Source: Hofstenia miamia (taxonomy: Eukaryota; Xenacoelomorpha; Acoela; Hofsteniidae). From it: DNA of 23,960 bases. Made by a program: the position numbers and the translations under genes. Every line of letters starts with the position of its first letter. Within the stretch, counting starts at the first letter, position 1. The DNA lies in NCBI GenBank assembly GCA_900660155.1, contig CABFPE010000736.1, positions 110,890 to 134,849 of the forward strand, written 5' to 3'. A model generated the notes under the pieces. It ran no database searches. It saw nothing but the letters and a program-made list of their open reading frames with translations, and was not told the DNA's origin. Of this stretch, positions 9,507 to 19,739 are shown one piece after another.

Positions 9507-12500
9507 GTGCTTCTTTCACTACGTAGAACTTTTTTTATGGGGTGATTAATTTTATAATCAAAAGATGCAATCGGTGTAAAGCTCGATTGTCAAACGTGGT
9601 ACACGTTTGGTCAAATTAGCAGTAGTCTCCACCTAACGCACGTGCAAACAATTCTACTTTGATTAAATGAATTTTTAATTTTTTATGCATTTATTCCTTG
9701 TTTTGTTCGAATTACAACCATGTGGCCAAAATAATGTTTAGAATTTTTTCTAATATTTTCGATTTCAAGAATAATTTCTAGTTTTTAAATAAAAATTTTT
9801 AGCACTTGAATGCATAACATGGATCCAGTTTGATCCAAACCACACTTAAAATGTTTCTATTTATTGAAGTTGTGTTGTGTTGTTGGCAAGATGCAGATAT
9901 TTCAGCTTCCGTATTATGTTCTGTAAATGTGAAATAGATTGAATGTACACTTGAAAACGAGCCATTAGTAGTTTGAGAGGCATCTGCGTCATCCAAGAAT
10001 AAGAGGTGTGTGCAGTAATCATGTTGACTGAACCCCAAAACTTCAGTCGCCTTCTGTTCATGCTGTGGGTGTCCAGTATAGTGCAACTGTGCAGCCTAAC
10101 AACCCTAGTTGCATTTCAATATCAATTTTAGTACCTGTTTAAAACATGTTTTAAACACTATTTAAAACAACTGTTTTTTTAAATGTTTTTTTCAAATTTA
10201 TATAGGAAAGTTTGGAAAATAATTTTTGGGTTTTGTCCATTTTCTACCGAAAAATAGCAAAATTTTCATTTTGTTTACGTGTATGAAATGAAAAATGAAT
10301 ATTGATGTTTATCGTAATTCAATGTTTGCCACTGTGTTTTTAGAAAAGTTTTCGTACCTTAAGCTGGTTATGTTGAAAAGCAAAAAAAACATTGTTTTAA
10401 ACGTTTAAAACGTTATTTTTTTAAAAAAAATACACTTTTTGCCAACCCTGCTCAGGAGTAGTTGTGATTTTGCATTGAAATTCCTAAGGAAATCCATCTG
10501 TGAAGCATAAAATCTGCAGTTTTTGCATGAAGATCTTAATGCTAAAATATTGGTATATGAAAATTGAAGCCAGCAATTATGGAGGACCATTGTAAATTCA
10601 CGAGTTTGTAAAAAAAGTCATCGAAATTTTTATTTAGAAATGTTCATAACTATTAAAGGTATTTTAATATACGCACCTATTTCTTTTGCAAAAATCAATT
10701 TTTCAAACCTCTTGTTTTATGCTGTGGTCTTCGATCAGTGATGCTCAAACCAGTAATGCTATATACTCTGCTTTGCAGGTTGCTGTTCTTTGTATGATGT
10801 GAACACAACGAACAGTTTTCCCTCATAAGAAATTGTTCATTTTTGCCCGTCAACAGCAAGAAGTATTTCCATGAACAAATCTACTTCGTTTAAAAATGCA
10901 TTTGGAATAGTATTACGCTCCGAAATTCTAGCAGAAAATTTCTTTGATAGTCTCATTCGTCAGAAACCTAGTTTTTTTACTGCTATCATTTGTCGAAGTG
11001 TCAATATCTAATTCCTTTTCAATTTCTAACAAAAATTGTGATGTAGTGTTGGTTTCACACTTTAGCAGAATTCAGTAAAATAAACAATACATGATCTATT
11101 TGAAAAAAAATTATTTAAGGTTGTTTAGTGATAGAAACCTTGCTGTATTTTTATCTTTTAAATTTATTTTTTGAAGATAAAATACCTTATAATCAGAAAA
11201 GTTTGACAATTAGAAATCTGTTTCCTCTTCTAAATAATCAATTCACGGAAATATTTACAAAGTTATTTGAAAAATATGTATAGATGCATTAATGCAGGCT
11301 GAAAATTGCACAAGTGCATGTATTCATTTTTCGTAGTCATATAATCACTAGCTTATATGAATTCCTGCTAACCCCAATTGAATTATGATTGCTGAATTTA
11401 TGGAACATAAAACGGATATGTATTGGAATATATAGGTACAATCTAGTTCTGAAGTGACCGTCGTAAACCTTCCTTCAAAGTATGTGTGCACAGGAGCTGA
11501 GTTTGTTAAAAAAAAATCACGGAGTATTTGAAACACATGTTTTTTCAATGAAATTTTTCAGATTTTTTTCAATAACAAAACACTCTTTGTCTGTAATAAA
11601 TCTGTTCGATTATTATTTGTTAATTTATGTTTATTCATTTTCACGATTATCTAATCTATTAAATGCCATGTAAATCCTGAAATTTTACTGCCCACATTTA
11701 TTTTTAAAGCGCATTCATTTAGCATTCATTTAGCTTATTAATTTGTCAATTTTTTTTGTTTCTTTTGAATAAAATTGCACAGGAGTAGAATCAAATATAA
11801 AGTTTCGGAACAGTCCTATTCATTCCGTGAAAGTGGTACAGCACACAATTTTATATAGTTGCTAATCTTTTAACATTCATGCCTCTTAATGATTTTAAGG
11901 TATATAAAATCTTATGTAAGCTTTACAAATACTTGGTTTTACAAATATCTGTTTATGCTTGAAAAGGTTACAAGTGATGATTTAATATATAATTATTTAT
12001 GTAAGCATTTCTTATTTTTTTTAAGTTTTACAGAAGCCTGTCGAATGTCCAATATAATCATTAGTATACATGTATTAACCAATCATTCTCTACCAAGTTT
12101 GTGTTCTATAGCTTTTGACTGAACTTCATCAGTAGTTGAACCATAATTGGAATCGATTTTCAATTAAATTCTTAAATTTCCGTTCACTTGGTGCATTATA
12201 AACAGCCATTTTTAATATCTTGGAGGACAGAAAGTAACTCCCTATTTAAATTTCTTATGAGTTATAGCTAAAGTAATTGTTTAGATTGTCATTTGTGTTC
12301 TATTTCAATCAAGTATAATATTCAGAAAGCAATCGTAAAGTGACTACCCTTTTTAAACTTGAAAAAATTCATAATTAGTGACACAGACTGAAGCGTGGCA
12401 GTATGTGGTTTCAATTCAAAGGTTTTGGCTATCCATGTACCGCATAATAGTTCTAATTGTGATAATTTCAATCAATGCACAACCATTATCTAAAACTTTT

Positions 12501-12999
12501 TTGGGATGGATGTAAAGGAAGTGAAATATGAAGAATACCTTAAACTTGCCAATCGTCACATAGAAATGCTATATTTTTACAATAAGTCTCTTGCTAATTT
12601 GTTAATATGATAAGGAAATGTTTTTACTTTCTATTAAATACTATTTGGATATAGACCTTAAATCATTATAAATTTCTTTCACTTTTGCTTAGTTTGCATG
12701 CACTTTTGTTTGATTAAGCTGTGGAATACTTTTAATCGCGTAGTTTGTTTACATTCGTTAGGTAGGCTGCTCCATTGCCATATTCCTACGTTACGAATGA
12801 GTTTTTTGTTTTACGTGAAAAGTGAAATTGATTCTAAATTCATTGAACTATATCGTTTAATCCAGTGGAATTCTTTAAGCAACTTTGAAGAATAGTGTAG
12901 CAATTTTGTAGTTTATAAACTAGCCTCATATGGTTTAATAGATATAATAGAATTTCAATGCTTTCGACGTGGTAAATATTGTTAAATTGTGATTTTTAG
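9507..12999 (+). other. Intron (3.5 kb) of the SLC27-like gene
   Basis: The intron begins GTGCTT and ends GTGATTTTTAG. Apart from the palindrome-rich repeat at 10100-10452, I see no named element. Overlapping minus-strand open frames at about 9799-10086 are unrecognised and may belong to a transposon linked to that repeat. The rest (10453-12999) is AT-rich, with only short open frames lacking domains. Confidence 0.8.
10100..10452. repeat. Palindrome-rich repeat, possibly a hAT-related MITE fragment
   Basis: The right border TTTTGCCAACCCTG is, on the other strand, CAGGGTTGGCAAAA, which resembles hAT transposon ends (CAGGG-). Just inside the borders are two perfect palindromes, GTTTAAAACATGTTTTAAAC at 10137-10156 and GTTTTAAACGTTTAAAAC at 10394-10411, with further TTTTAAA words between. 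The left side has a related CAACCCT word at about 10100, but in direct rather than inverted orientation, so a complete element is not shown. Confidence 0.4.
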
Positions 13000-13146
13000 G
13001 CACAGAGGGTCGTGCTGGGATGGCTGCTATTTTAGATGATGGTAGCTTAAATAGGTCATTGTTAAGTTCTGTCGTTAAAAAACTGCCTTCCTACGCAAGA
13101 CCACTTTTCGTACGTCTAATGCCTTCCATAAATAACTTTCTTACAG
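13000..13146 (+). CDS. SLC27A1/4-like: SLC27-like fatty-acid transporter / acyl-CoA synthetase, penultimate coding exon
   Basis: The 147-nt exon encodes GTEGRAGMAAILDDGSLNRS, then LLSSVVKKLPSYARPLFVRL and MPSINNFLT. It follows the C-terminal domain of adenylating enzymes: EGRAGMAA is the conserved start of the mobile lid domain in FATPs, and LPSYARPLFVRL matches the family's LP-YARP-FLR-. The acceptor is GATTTTTAG ending at 12999 and the donor GTAAAG at 13147. Both ends are phase 1, the 3' codon becoming the Gly of TGT-KI in the next exon. No defect is visible. Confidence 0.96.
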
Positions 13147-14091
13147 GTAAAGTTAACTAGTTTATCATTGCATCAAACACGGTGTCTCATTACTCATTAA
13201 TGTATTTCATAACTTCCAGATATTTTCAAATTTATTCCGTTTTATTATCATGCGTGTTATGTCTTGAACTAATATCTTCATTTATAAGATGTCAAATAAA
13301 TTTTTAAGTGAATTTTTCGCTTGGTCTTTAGCCTTCTTTCCTTTAAGACCAAGTGCTTTTCTAAAATTAATTTGAAGATTCTTATTAAGTCGAGTTTACA
13401 ATATGCGGTAGATGAAAAACAATGAATCTAGTGCTTCATAAAATGCATGTTTCAAGAGAATTCAATTGCTAGCACAGAGATGTGAGCATTTACATTTTTG
13501 GTTAGACTCTTGTAAATCTTGTATTATGCGTTATACCAGGATGTGGATGGGTCTCCACTACTAAGAATGTCGCTAGCATCTTTTAGGGACCCCCGGCATG
13601 CAAAGTGCTTACATTCATAACTTGATTAACAGGGTGAAGCCAAGGCAATAGCTTCTGCTTCGAAAGGGTTGCACCTCTTGGTTTTTACCAATTAGAGGTT
13701 TACTAACAAGTAGATGAAACTATGTTGAGCTTTTATCATAAAACTTTTAAAGGCAACTGAATTATTTGTATTCTAAAATTTGATCTTGTGATTTTGTAAC
13801 TGATGTGCAGTTCATCGCACTTCCACTATGAAAGATGCTAAGTAAACTAATACATCCTTGCTTTTGTTGTTTCCACTGGCACTGTTTGAATTCATCGCAC
13901 ATTTGCAAATAAAACTCGCTACAACTCTGCACTCTGTTTCTTCACAGCATCTAGGGTTCTTAAGACGCAGTTTGATAAAATATTCAAAACCACGTGAATT
14001 TCACTAATGTTGCACAAGTGCCACTCTTATTTGCACAGGAAACATGTGGATCACTGTGGTAAATTTTTTATTATTTACTATTGACTTTTAG
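13147..14091 (+). other. Intron (945 bp) of the SLC27-like gene
   Basis: The intron begins GTAAAG and ends TTGACTTTTAG. It contains a strong hairpin (13320-13353) and a less AT-rich patch at about 13530-14040. In that patch the word TTCATCGCAC occurs twice (about 13810 and 13892), which may be an old unidentified repeat. No exon or RNA gene was recognised. Confidence 0.75.
13320..13353. repeat. Intronic inverted repeat (hairpin)
   Basis: CTTGGTCTT at 13320-13328 pairs perfectly with AAGACCAAG at 13345-13353 across a 16-nt pyrimidine-rich loop. Its position is in the last SLC27 intron. No function can be assigned. Confidence 0.6.
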
Positions 14092-14249
14092 GCACCCACA
14101 AAATTAAGAAATATCAATTAGCGGAATTTGGATTTAAGCTGGAAGGATCACCAGGCACAGTTTTGTTTTATGATCAATCGAAGGATTTATACAAAGAACT
14201 AACTACTCAACTCTACTTTGACATTCTTCATGGGAAAATTCGGCTTTGA
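14092..14249 (+). CDS. SLC27A1/4-like: SLC27-like fatty-acid transporter / acyl-CoA synthetase, last coding exon with stop
   Basis: The 158-nt exon completes the protein: GTHKIKKYQLAEFGFKLEG, a short variable stretch with VLFYDQSKDLYKEL, and the end YFDILHGKIRL followed by TGA at 14247-14249. In FATPs the same region reads TGTFK-QK--L---GF, then LFFLD----Y--L, then -IxxGxxxL, so both the conserved Gly-Thr-x-Lys lid motif and the hydrophobic C-terminus are present. The acceptor is GACTTTTAG ending at 14091. With the preceding four exons it gives about 240 residues; whole SLC27 proteins are about 620-650, so roughly 60 per cent of the gene is off the left edge. Confidence 0.95.
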
Positions 14250-14760
14250 ATGCTTTGCAATTGATTATGCTAGGCGATTTTTATATTTATGCAATCATAT
14301 GTGCCAATTGTGAAGGATGTTTAGTAACAAGTTCTTTGCAATAGTTGATCAAAAACTGCGATTTGACACAGGGCAGCTAATTTGTATTTAATATCTATTC
14401 GTCATTTTTCTCAACCATGTGCAGTTTGTATAAATGAAATTTTTACAGAAAGTGTAAAAATTGATTGTGTTAATAATTTGTACATTTATGCAAATTTATC
14501 TTAATGATTTTTTGTGTATATAAAAGCTTTACACTTTTGATATAGTATTTAGTATCATAATATATGTCCTTACATATGCTAATTTTCTTGAACTACTTAA
14601 TTTAATTTGGAAAACACATCATAAAACATGTACAAAAATTTTAATGTCATTTTTAAAATCTATTTTTAAAGGAAAGCACTCACCATAGAATGGTAATGAG
14701 AAAGTCTTTGATAGTGCTTGACAAAAAACTTCTGATAGCTTATCAAATAGCAGTAGTTTT
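14250..14760 (+). other. Presumed 3' UTR and intergenic sequence
   Basis: AT-rich sequence after the SLC27 stop codon. I found no canonical AATAAA on the plus strand before about 14,700; only weaker look-alikes such as TATAAA (about 14430) and CATAAA (about 14620) are present. The polyadenylation site is therefore undetermined, and transcription could run into the neighbouring element. Confidence 0.5.
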
Positions 14761-14780
14761 GGCCGCAGCAAGGAGAGGAT

Positions 14781-14846
14781 ACTTTTTTCTGATTGGTTGA
14801 GAGGTAGATGGAAGGCTGTTCCACTTTTTTCTGATTGGTCTAGAGG
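14781..14846. repeat. Direct repeat with two inverted CCAAT words
   Basis: ACTTTTTTCTGATTGGTTGA at 14781-14800 and ACTTTTTTCTGATTGGTCTA at 14823-14842 recur with a 42-bp period. Each contains CTGATTGG, the inverse of CCAATCAG. The surrounding 150 bp (about 14755-14900) is clearly richer in GC than its flanks. It could be regulatory or the outer end of the neighbouring element. Confidence 0.7.
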
Positions 14847-14939
14847 GGACCTTTTACCCTTGCCAGCTCGTGGATATTGCCAGGGGGTGTTGTAGTGATG
14901 TCATGGAAATTGTCACTGTGTGTTGATTCATGTACTTTG

Positions 14940-15330
14940 TGTAGTTTCATGATATTTATGGAGGGCTAATTTAATTTGCATGTTTACTTGTTTTTTGTTA
15001 ATACACATGACTTTGTTAGCTGACTAATTGGGTAGTGTGATAATACATTGTTGACTAATGAATAATGTTCTTATCCGTAAAAACTTCCATGCATTGCTAA
15101 TGATTAACAATTGGTGTAATTTGATTCGTTTTTTCTATACATTACTTGGAAAGGGCTACATTTCGTTTTTCAAATACGCTACTATTTCATCTTAAAAAAT
15201 TCCCTATGTTTCTAATTATTAATATCTGCAATCATCTACCAATGTTTCCTATCTGTAAAAAATTCCATGCAATTATTTCATTTTTCGCAAATACAAAATG
15301 GAGAAATACTCGCCATACTTAAACATTACA
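14940..15330. repeat. Left inverted arm of the polymerase-B element
   Basis: Three cores resembling TTATCCGTAAAAAATTCCATG lie at 15069-15091, 15189-15208 and 15248-15269. Between them are TTGATTCGTTTTTTCTATAC and the stretch GGGCTACATTTCGTTTTTCA. The reverse complement of the right flank shows the same blocks in the same order, for example AAAGGCTACAATATCGTTTT and GCTGACTAATT. The similarity is degenerate, and a few gaps are needed. Confidence 0.65.
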
Positions 15331-15552
15331 GGCATATGAAATATAGACTTACATGATAAGGGCAATTTCGTTTTCTGAAAAATTATACATGTGGCGCTAT
15401 TAGTAGGATTTATATATATACATGTTTTAATTAATACACTATTATTACATTAGTTTTACACAATGGTATTTTCTTTGAATTTCTTTTTGGTTTATATGGA
15501 TTTTTGGGGTTGTGCACGTTTGTAGATTGTTACATCTTTGGTCGACTGCAAA

Positions 15553-15691
15553 TTTTTTCAGTTTTATTTGGTTTATGACTCTTGCTTGGCTGTATAAATT
15601 ACATGGGTTTTCCACTGCTTTCTTGACTTTGCACATTTTTCAGTTTATTTGGTTTATGACTCTTGCATGGTTGTATACATTACATAGGTTT
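15553..15691. repeat. Tandem duplication, about 82-bp period
   Basis: The word TTATTTGGTTTATGACTCTT with the following GC-TGGNTGTATANATTACATNGGTTT text occurs at 15553-15610 and again at 15636-15691, with a few mismatches. Open frames across it on either strand arise from the repeat and are probably not genes. Confidence 0.9.
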
Positions 15692-17034
15692 CTGCTTTTG
15701 TAACTTTAATGCATAAATTTCTTATTCATTCTCACTGTAATTAGTATAGAAACAATGACATATTCGTTATTCACTGTCTTGTAGTTGATGTTTGCTACAA
15801 AATCAATTCTGGTCATTAGTGAACTCCATATCAAGATTGTTCCTAAATGTACAAATACTTGTAAATAGTGTATCATTCATACGCAAAAAATACAGGCGCA
15901 TGGTATTTAGAAGACAGATTTCGAGAAAATTACAAAGTAATATTTTTTGGTCAACATAGTGAAGAAATGTCTATAAAATCACTTAACCATGTTAAAAACT
16001 CTACTATGACTTGGAAAATTTAATGCATGTTAGTAAATATCATCCAAATAACACAACAAAAGCAAAAATCAATGTGTATATTTTTTAGTTTAGTCAGTTG
16101 TTTGTTAAAAGATGTTTAAACATGCAATTAAAATGGAATATTCAATAATGTGTCAGAAATCACTGTGTATAAAATCATTTAAAACAGAAATTTAAAAACA
16201 TATTCAGTTAACTGTGAAATATTATAATATACATATGCTATCAAAACAAAAGTATCAACATACCCTGATATTTGCATGTAGATGCATTTGATACCAAAAT
16301 GCATTGCCTTTAATCTTTGAACTGTCACCAATTTGCATTGTTCTTTCACACTATGGAAAGCATCACTTTCAACTAACATTTAATTCTCCATGCAAAAGCA
16401 GTGTGTGACAAGATTAGCCAGAAATTATTAATGAGAATGCATCTCTCATATTCCATTTCACTAAAATTATTAGTTACTTTAGGCGGTAATTGTAAAAAAA
16501 CACGCACACTAGTATGAAATAATCAAGTGCCTAGCTAGAAAGTTAATGGAGGATGTATTAAATCGTCTTAGTAATCTGGATAAAACATCATAACTTGAGA
16601 AACAAACAACAATGCAGAGAGTAAATCATTTATTAAACACAAATGCATGCTTGTACTGTTAGCAATTCAGTTAAGCTATTAGAAACTAATAATATAATCT
16701 ACATATAAAATTAACATTACAAATTACATTTTTACAAAATTAACATTACAAAATAGAATATTTAAGAATCACCAAATATATTATTTTTTTGGTTGATCGA
16801 TTCTGAAAAACCTGTACAATGGTTGGGATGCTGAGGATAACACTATTTAATGAGTTTGTGTTCCAGATGTCACAGATTAGACATGAATTACTTAAACTGT
16901 AACCACCATATTTTGATTAAAAAAGGTGTAGCATTTCCCCACTGTAAAATTACTGGCAATTGCTGGAAAAATATGTAGAAATCGTATTCAGATTGCAAGA
17001 GGCACTTCTGGCAGAAGACATAAAAGTAGTTAAG

Positions 17035-17081
17035 ACGGGCAGAAGCCCGTGCCAATGGGACACCCATGGCTATTTGCCATG
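17035..17081. repeat. Cluster of overlapping GC-rich hairpins
   Basis: ACGGGC-AGAA-GCCCGT (17035-17050) is a perfect 6-bp stem with a four-base loop. Directly adjoining, GCCAATGGG-ACA-CCCATGGC (17051-17070) forms a second stem with one bulge. CATGGC-TATTT-GCCATG (17065-17081) forms a third that shares bases with the second, so the two are mutually exclusive. The GC content is unusual for the region. It could be a structured RNA, part of an unknown repeat, or chance. Confidence 0.6.
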
Positions 17082-17699
17082 TGGAAATGAAGCTATTCTA
17101 TTGGACGCCATCTAGCGACGAAATATTTTTGACAAATGAAAATGAGCAAATTAATTTTTTAGACAATTTGTTTAGACCAAAGTGAGAATTTTTTTGATTT
17201 CTAGGATTTAGGCAAACTGATATTTTTTCTGCCACATTTCACTTAAAGCACTCTTGTTGTAACAATGTTTAAACATGCAACGCCATGTTTTAAGGAAAAC
17301 AATTCATAGATCTAAAACCCAAATATTTCAAATGAAAAATGATGTGTTATTTGCATTAGAGCGTGTTTCTAACCACATTAATATTGATCAAAACAAATAT
17401 GCAAGAGGTGGAAAACAACAATTTCTTTAGCAATTACATGTAAATTGTAAAAGCATACATTACACAATGACTCTGAGTGACAAAGTTCAGCATTAGACAA
17501 CCTTCAAGTTTCCATCTTCATTCTAAAATATGACTGCACTTCCACATTCACCCAGGAGGTGGCCATCAGAAATGCGTTAAGCCATTTATTTAATGTGGCT
17601 AGCTTACAACAAGAAATGAGTGCAATTTTAAATAAACTCTTTAAATATAACATTTAAAAAATACTTGTTCACAAGTAGAGGTGAAGGCACAAGACAAAA

Positions 17700-17705
17700 T
17701 TTATT
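17700..17705 (-). promoter_or_regulatory. Candidate polyadenylation signal for the polymerase fossil
   Basis: TTTATT on the plus strand reads AATAAA on the minus strand, about 100 bp beyond the end of the polymerase coding text. A second AATAAA lies at about 17584-17589. This fits a host Pol II type transcript end, but in AT-rich DNA such words are frequent. Confidence 0.4.
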
Positions 17706-18169
17706 TACAACATCACACTACAAGAGTTGATTAAATGAGTTTATCTAAAACAAATATAAGTAAAAGTTTATGGAAAAAAGCAAATACAAGTCTCTTTCCC
17801 CTTTCATCATGCACTAAGTGTGGGTCTTTTTGGGGGAGGTCCAGGGTCAATATTGGAAGCAGATCTTTTTAACTTCAAGGGAGAGCCAACTGCACTATAC
17901 ACTGGAGGTGTAATATCTAAAAACACGCATAAATATATAATACTATAATTAATAAGCTTACCTCTATGTCCATAAGGCAGACTTTGATATTTGTTCAGGA
18001 GGTAGCGTTTATCATCAAAAGGTGTTAGGGATATTTTATTGGTGGTCTGTACAGCAATTTCATGATTGTGACTTCTAATGGCTGTCATTGGATGACGAAC
18101 AATTTCCTCATTATCCAAAATTGATTTGAAGAGATCAAAGTTCATCATCTTCTTGACAGCCCCCACAAC

Positions 18170-19730
18170 CCCCTTAGCACTCGCCTTCTCATTGCATTTA
18201 TTATTTGAGACATACTGTACAGAGTACATTTTAGACTTTAGTGCAACCACCTGATTGATGACATCGCCACCAAGTTCATCTTTGACCTTTAAATACGTTT
18301 TCTTGTTTATTTCACTATATAATGGTGAGGCTCTTGCATAGTTTGAAAAATCAAATTGGCTAGATAAGGAGGCTAGATCTTCATAGACATTTTGTGTTGG
18401 TATTTTGTAAAGAAGGGAGTCAGTATCACTGTATAAAACTGTAATTTGATTTGCAAATGCAGGCTTCATTATGTTATAATGGAATTTAAACATTTGGAGT
18501 TTTGAAAGATCTAATATTGCTTGGCCCACATAATTTGGTTTATTCCAGACAATTTCTTTATTTCATAGCATTACCTGCACTAAATTTTCATTGATTATAT
18601 TGAATGATTTGAATTCTGGCTGTTTTATTAACTTTTCTGCTGCTTCTTGATCCCCAACAAATTTTGCCCTGCATCGTTTTCTTAGAGACTCCATTGTCTT
18701 TCCAAATACAGCATTAGACATAAGCTTATAAAAGCTCTTCTCAAAATCGTTATTTGCTGCCTTGCGTTTTTCTGTGTTCAAATCAATATAGGGCTTTAAA
18801 AATGGTGCCTGTCTGAATTGTAGTGCCCTGTGGAACTTGGTTATCTTTAACCCTTGCTCAACATAAAATTTTAACACCTCATAGTGAACCACATACTTTT
18901 TCTTTGGGTAAAATGTCTGCACCAATTTTGCAACATTGCCAGACTTTAGTCCCAATGTCTCTTTAATATGGTTTGTGTAGGGTGACAGATGTTGATCTTC
19001 AATAATCATCTTATTTGGTGCAAGGGGTAATCAAAATGCTTGCTGTGCAAATTACTGGGATATTCAAGATCCACCTCCACCAAGTAGCCTAAATCTCCAT
19101 TCTGTGGTGCATTCAAAATTTCATTGATTGATGTGTCTGTCCACTGCAACTGTCCAACAGGCAAATTCATGGTCATTGTACCCCCATACAATAAATTCAT
19201 ATCCAAAAAGATTGCATAGGTGGACTCCTTATCTGGGTCATAGCCATCTACCATGGGGTTGTTTGCCTTAAAGTAATGTTCTGCATACACTCCAGACATC
19301 CCTCCTCTAATACCAGCCTCAATAAATTCCAGTTGATTGTTATCTGCAATTGGATCAAGTGAGAAGTTTGTATAGTTTAACATAGCATTCCAGCTAAAGT
19401 TGGACAGTGTAAAAAAATGCGCAGGATCCAGTCCATATGTTTGCTTGCTTTCAACACGAAATTCACGAAGTACATCTGCCAGCAACAGTGTATCCGACAT
19501 TAAATAATTGTTGTGGTAGTCTTTAAATGTAGTACACCCTCCATTAACCCAAGTACTATTCTGCTCATGTTCTAGCTCCTGTTGTGTTAGTGGTATTTTT
19601 CTGGTTAATCTATTATACCAATGTTGTAATTCTGGCAGCTTCATTTCATTAAATTTATCTAATGAGTCAAACCATTCATATGGAAATTGGCCCTTACTCG
19701 TCATGAATGCTGATGCCTTCTGCTCACCCA
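18170..19730 (-). other. Polymerase (palm/fingers) part of the PolB fossil
   Basis: This part holds the family's KGQFPYEWFDSLDKF entry segment and the YLMSDTLLLADVLREFR region. It then has motif A, IFLDMNLLYGG, where the family reads Y-DANNLYG. Motif B is FEKSFYKLMSNAVFGKTMES, matching the usual K--NS-YGK pattern, and motif C is YSDTDS. The order and spacing are those of DNA_pol_B_2 type (protein-primed) polymerases of Polintons, adenoviruses and linear plasmids. Limits are approximate. Confidence 0.9.
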
Positions 19731-19739
19731 TGCCTGCTC

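Larger units (their letters stand above)
15331..17690. other. Non-coding-looking interior of the element, left part
   Basis: The stretch is 2.3 kb of AT-rich sequence between the left arm and the polymerase fossil. It contains a duplicated segment (15553-15691), a short AAAATTAACATTACAAA direct repeat (about 16707 and 16736) and a cluster of GC-rich hairpins (17035-17081). Short minus-strand frames, such as 16179-16379, show no recognisable domain. If genes other than the polymerase once lay here, they are no longer readable by eye. Confidence 0.55.

Noticed and set aside
9799-10086. Minus-strand open frame of 95 codons, considered as a hAT transposase N-terminus
   Set aside because: No BED finger or hAT motif seen, and overlapping frames are equally open. 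Left unnamed.
11348-12895. Several 60-77-codon open frames (11348-11548, 11482-11673, 11889-12122, 12698-12895)
   Set aside because: All lie in one intron, are hydrophobic or low in complexity, and match no family I know.
15445-15703. Open frames on both strands, considered as a small membrane protein or a basic Lys/Pro protein
   Set aside because: Both arise from the 82-bp tandem duplication, which repeats the same residues.
16179-16379. 66-codon minus-strand open frame considered as a second gene of the element
   Set aside because: No resemblance to integrase, ATPase, capsid or other element proteins, and no promoter-like context.
17500-17570. Short minus-strand ATG stretch starting MATSWVNVEVQSYF, considered as an exon
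   Set aside because: Only about 20 codons before a stop, no convincing splice context, and no family match.
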